NCBI GenBank assembly: GCA_050014355.1
Contig: JBEKDL010000090.1
Span: 1-6,599 of the forward strand
Source: Fen-1077 sp050014355
GTDB lineage: Bacteria > Chloroflexota > Dehalococcoidia > Dehalococcoidales > RBG-16-60-22
Direction: 5' to 3'
DNA length: 6,599 bases
Every line of letters starts with the position of its first letter. Position 1 is the first letter of the stretch. The notes under the pieces are model-generated. The model ran no database searches. It was not told the origin of the DNA and saw only the letters and a list, made by a program, of their open reading frames with translations. Positions 6,078 to 6,599 of this stretch are shown piece after piece. The position numbers and the translations under genes are program-made.

Positions 6078-6599
6078 TTAGGCCTTATACTTTCCCAGCG
6101 CATCGTAAAAGGCCCTCCAGAACGGGTCGACAATAGGGTGCTCCAGCTTTCTTTCCCGCCCCTTCTCCACCAGCACCATGCCCTTTTCCGGCGCGGTCAG
6201 CTCCCCGACTACGGACGCTCTGATGCCCTTCCCGCCTAACGCTTTCACGACCGCTGGCGCTTTGGGCGCCCGGCAGGCGATGATAAGTGTGCCTTCACTG
6301 ATGGAGGCATAGGGCTCGATGCCGAAGAGCCGGCAAACCTCCGGAACGCATTCTTCCACAATTATTTTATCTTTTTCAATCCGTGCGCCCAGGCCGGAAG
6401 CCTGCGCCAGCTCGTATAGCCCTCCCCACACCCCGCATTCGGTGGCGTCGTGCATGGCAGTCACGCCGTTATCGCGCACGCCCACGCTCACGGCCGTCAG
6501 GGCATCCTCCACGACAGACATCTTGTAAAATATCTCCTGCGCTTTATGGCCGCACGCGGCGCCGAGCTCTTTTTCAATTATTTTCGGGAACATGGCGGC
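6078..6599 (-). CDS. AIR synthase-related / HypE-like protein, C-terminal part; 5' end outside the window
   Basis: The frame ends with TAA at 6080-6078 and stays open to the right edge (173 codons visible), so the N-terminal half, probably 150-170 residues, is missing. The Met at 6593 is probably internal. The visible part is the C-terminal domain of the PurM/HypE/ThiL/SelD superfamily: MHDATECGVWGGLYELAQASGLG matches, with changes, the HypE pattern MHDPTRGG...NEIAEASG, and is followed by the conserved EEC-VPEVCRLFGIEP, the small motif SEGTLIIA and VVGEL. In HypE this fold handles an ATP-dependent dehydration of a thiocarboxamide for hydrogenase maturation. The catalytic C-terminal Cys of true HypE is absent, since this protein ends GKYKA, so it is better called a HypE-related AIR synthase protein of unknown substrate. 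It is convergent with nadE and has no evident link to nitrogen metabolism. Confidence 0.85.
   Translation of the reverse strand, partial: AAMFPKIIEKELGAACGHKAQEIFYKMSVVEDALTAVSVGVRDNGVTAMHDATECGVWGGLYELAQASGLGARIEKDKIIVEECVPEVCRLFGIEPYASISEGTLIIACRAPKAPAVVKALGGKGIRASVVGELTAPEKGMVLVEKGRERKLEHPIVDPFWRAFYDALGKYKA

Noticed and set aside
1..6599. CRISPR arrays, tRNA/rRNA genes, insertion sequences or phage genes
   Set aside because: There are no regularly spaced repeats, no tRNA-like cloverleaf or rRNA sequence, and no transposase or integrase motifs. The window reads as ordinary chromosomal metabolism, with no sign of a new defence or mobile system.

Overview
The window is a nitrogen-assimilation cluster from a free-living bacterium of moderate to fairly high GC content. 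In order on the + strand it holds the 3' part of an ammonium transporter gene (amt), a P-II signalling protein gene (glnK/glnB), two different type I glutamine synthetase genes (one GSI-beta-like, one GSI-alpha-like) and a glutamine-dependent NAD+ synthetase gene (nadE). A convergent gene on the - strand, cut by the right edge, encodes the C-terminal half of an AIR-synthase/HypE-related protein. The gene set and protein style (P-II with a WRxGEY T-loop, alanine-rich Amt, linked nadE, HypE-like AIR synthase protein) suggest Chloroflexota, possibly Dehalococcoidia. That is an inference from memory of similar clusters and has not been tested by a search.

Layout: positions 1-990 are amt and glnK, whose reading frames overlap by 4 bases (ATGA), so they are almost certainly one transcript. 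A 101-base gap follows, with a strong 12-pair hairpin that lacks a U tract, and then the GSI-beta gene (1092-2561). That gene ends at a convincing intrinsic terminator (2590-2636). A plausible promoter and a very good ribosome binding site then lead into the GSI-alpha gene (2702-4048). nadE (4065-5822) starts 16 bases after it and looks co-transcribed with it. The AT-richer stretch 5823-6077 separates nadE from the convergent gene. It contains a weak hairpin/T-tract, a perfect TATAAT box, a cluster of ATAATC repeats, and an overlooked 48-codon - strand reading frame for a very hydrophobic small protein with its own ribosome binding site.

How the genes work together: Amt brings in ammonium and P-II gates the transporter according to 2-oxoglutarate, ATP and ADP. 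The glutamine synthetases fix the ammonium into glutamine, and NadE spends glutamine nitrogen on the last step of NAD+ synthesis. The terminator/promoter pair between the two synthetase genes suggests two transcription units: amt-glnK-GSI-beta, perhaps responsive to nitrogen starvation, and GSI-alpha-nadE, perhaps housekeeping. All the main genes are recognisable members of known families. The least explained part of the window is 5823-6077.
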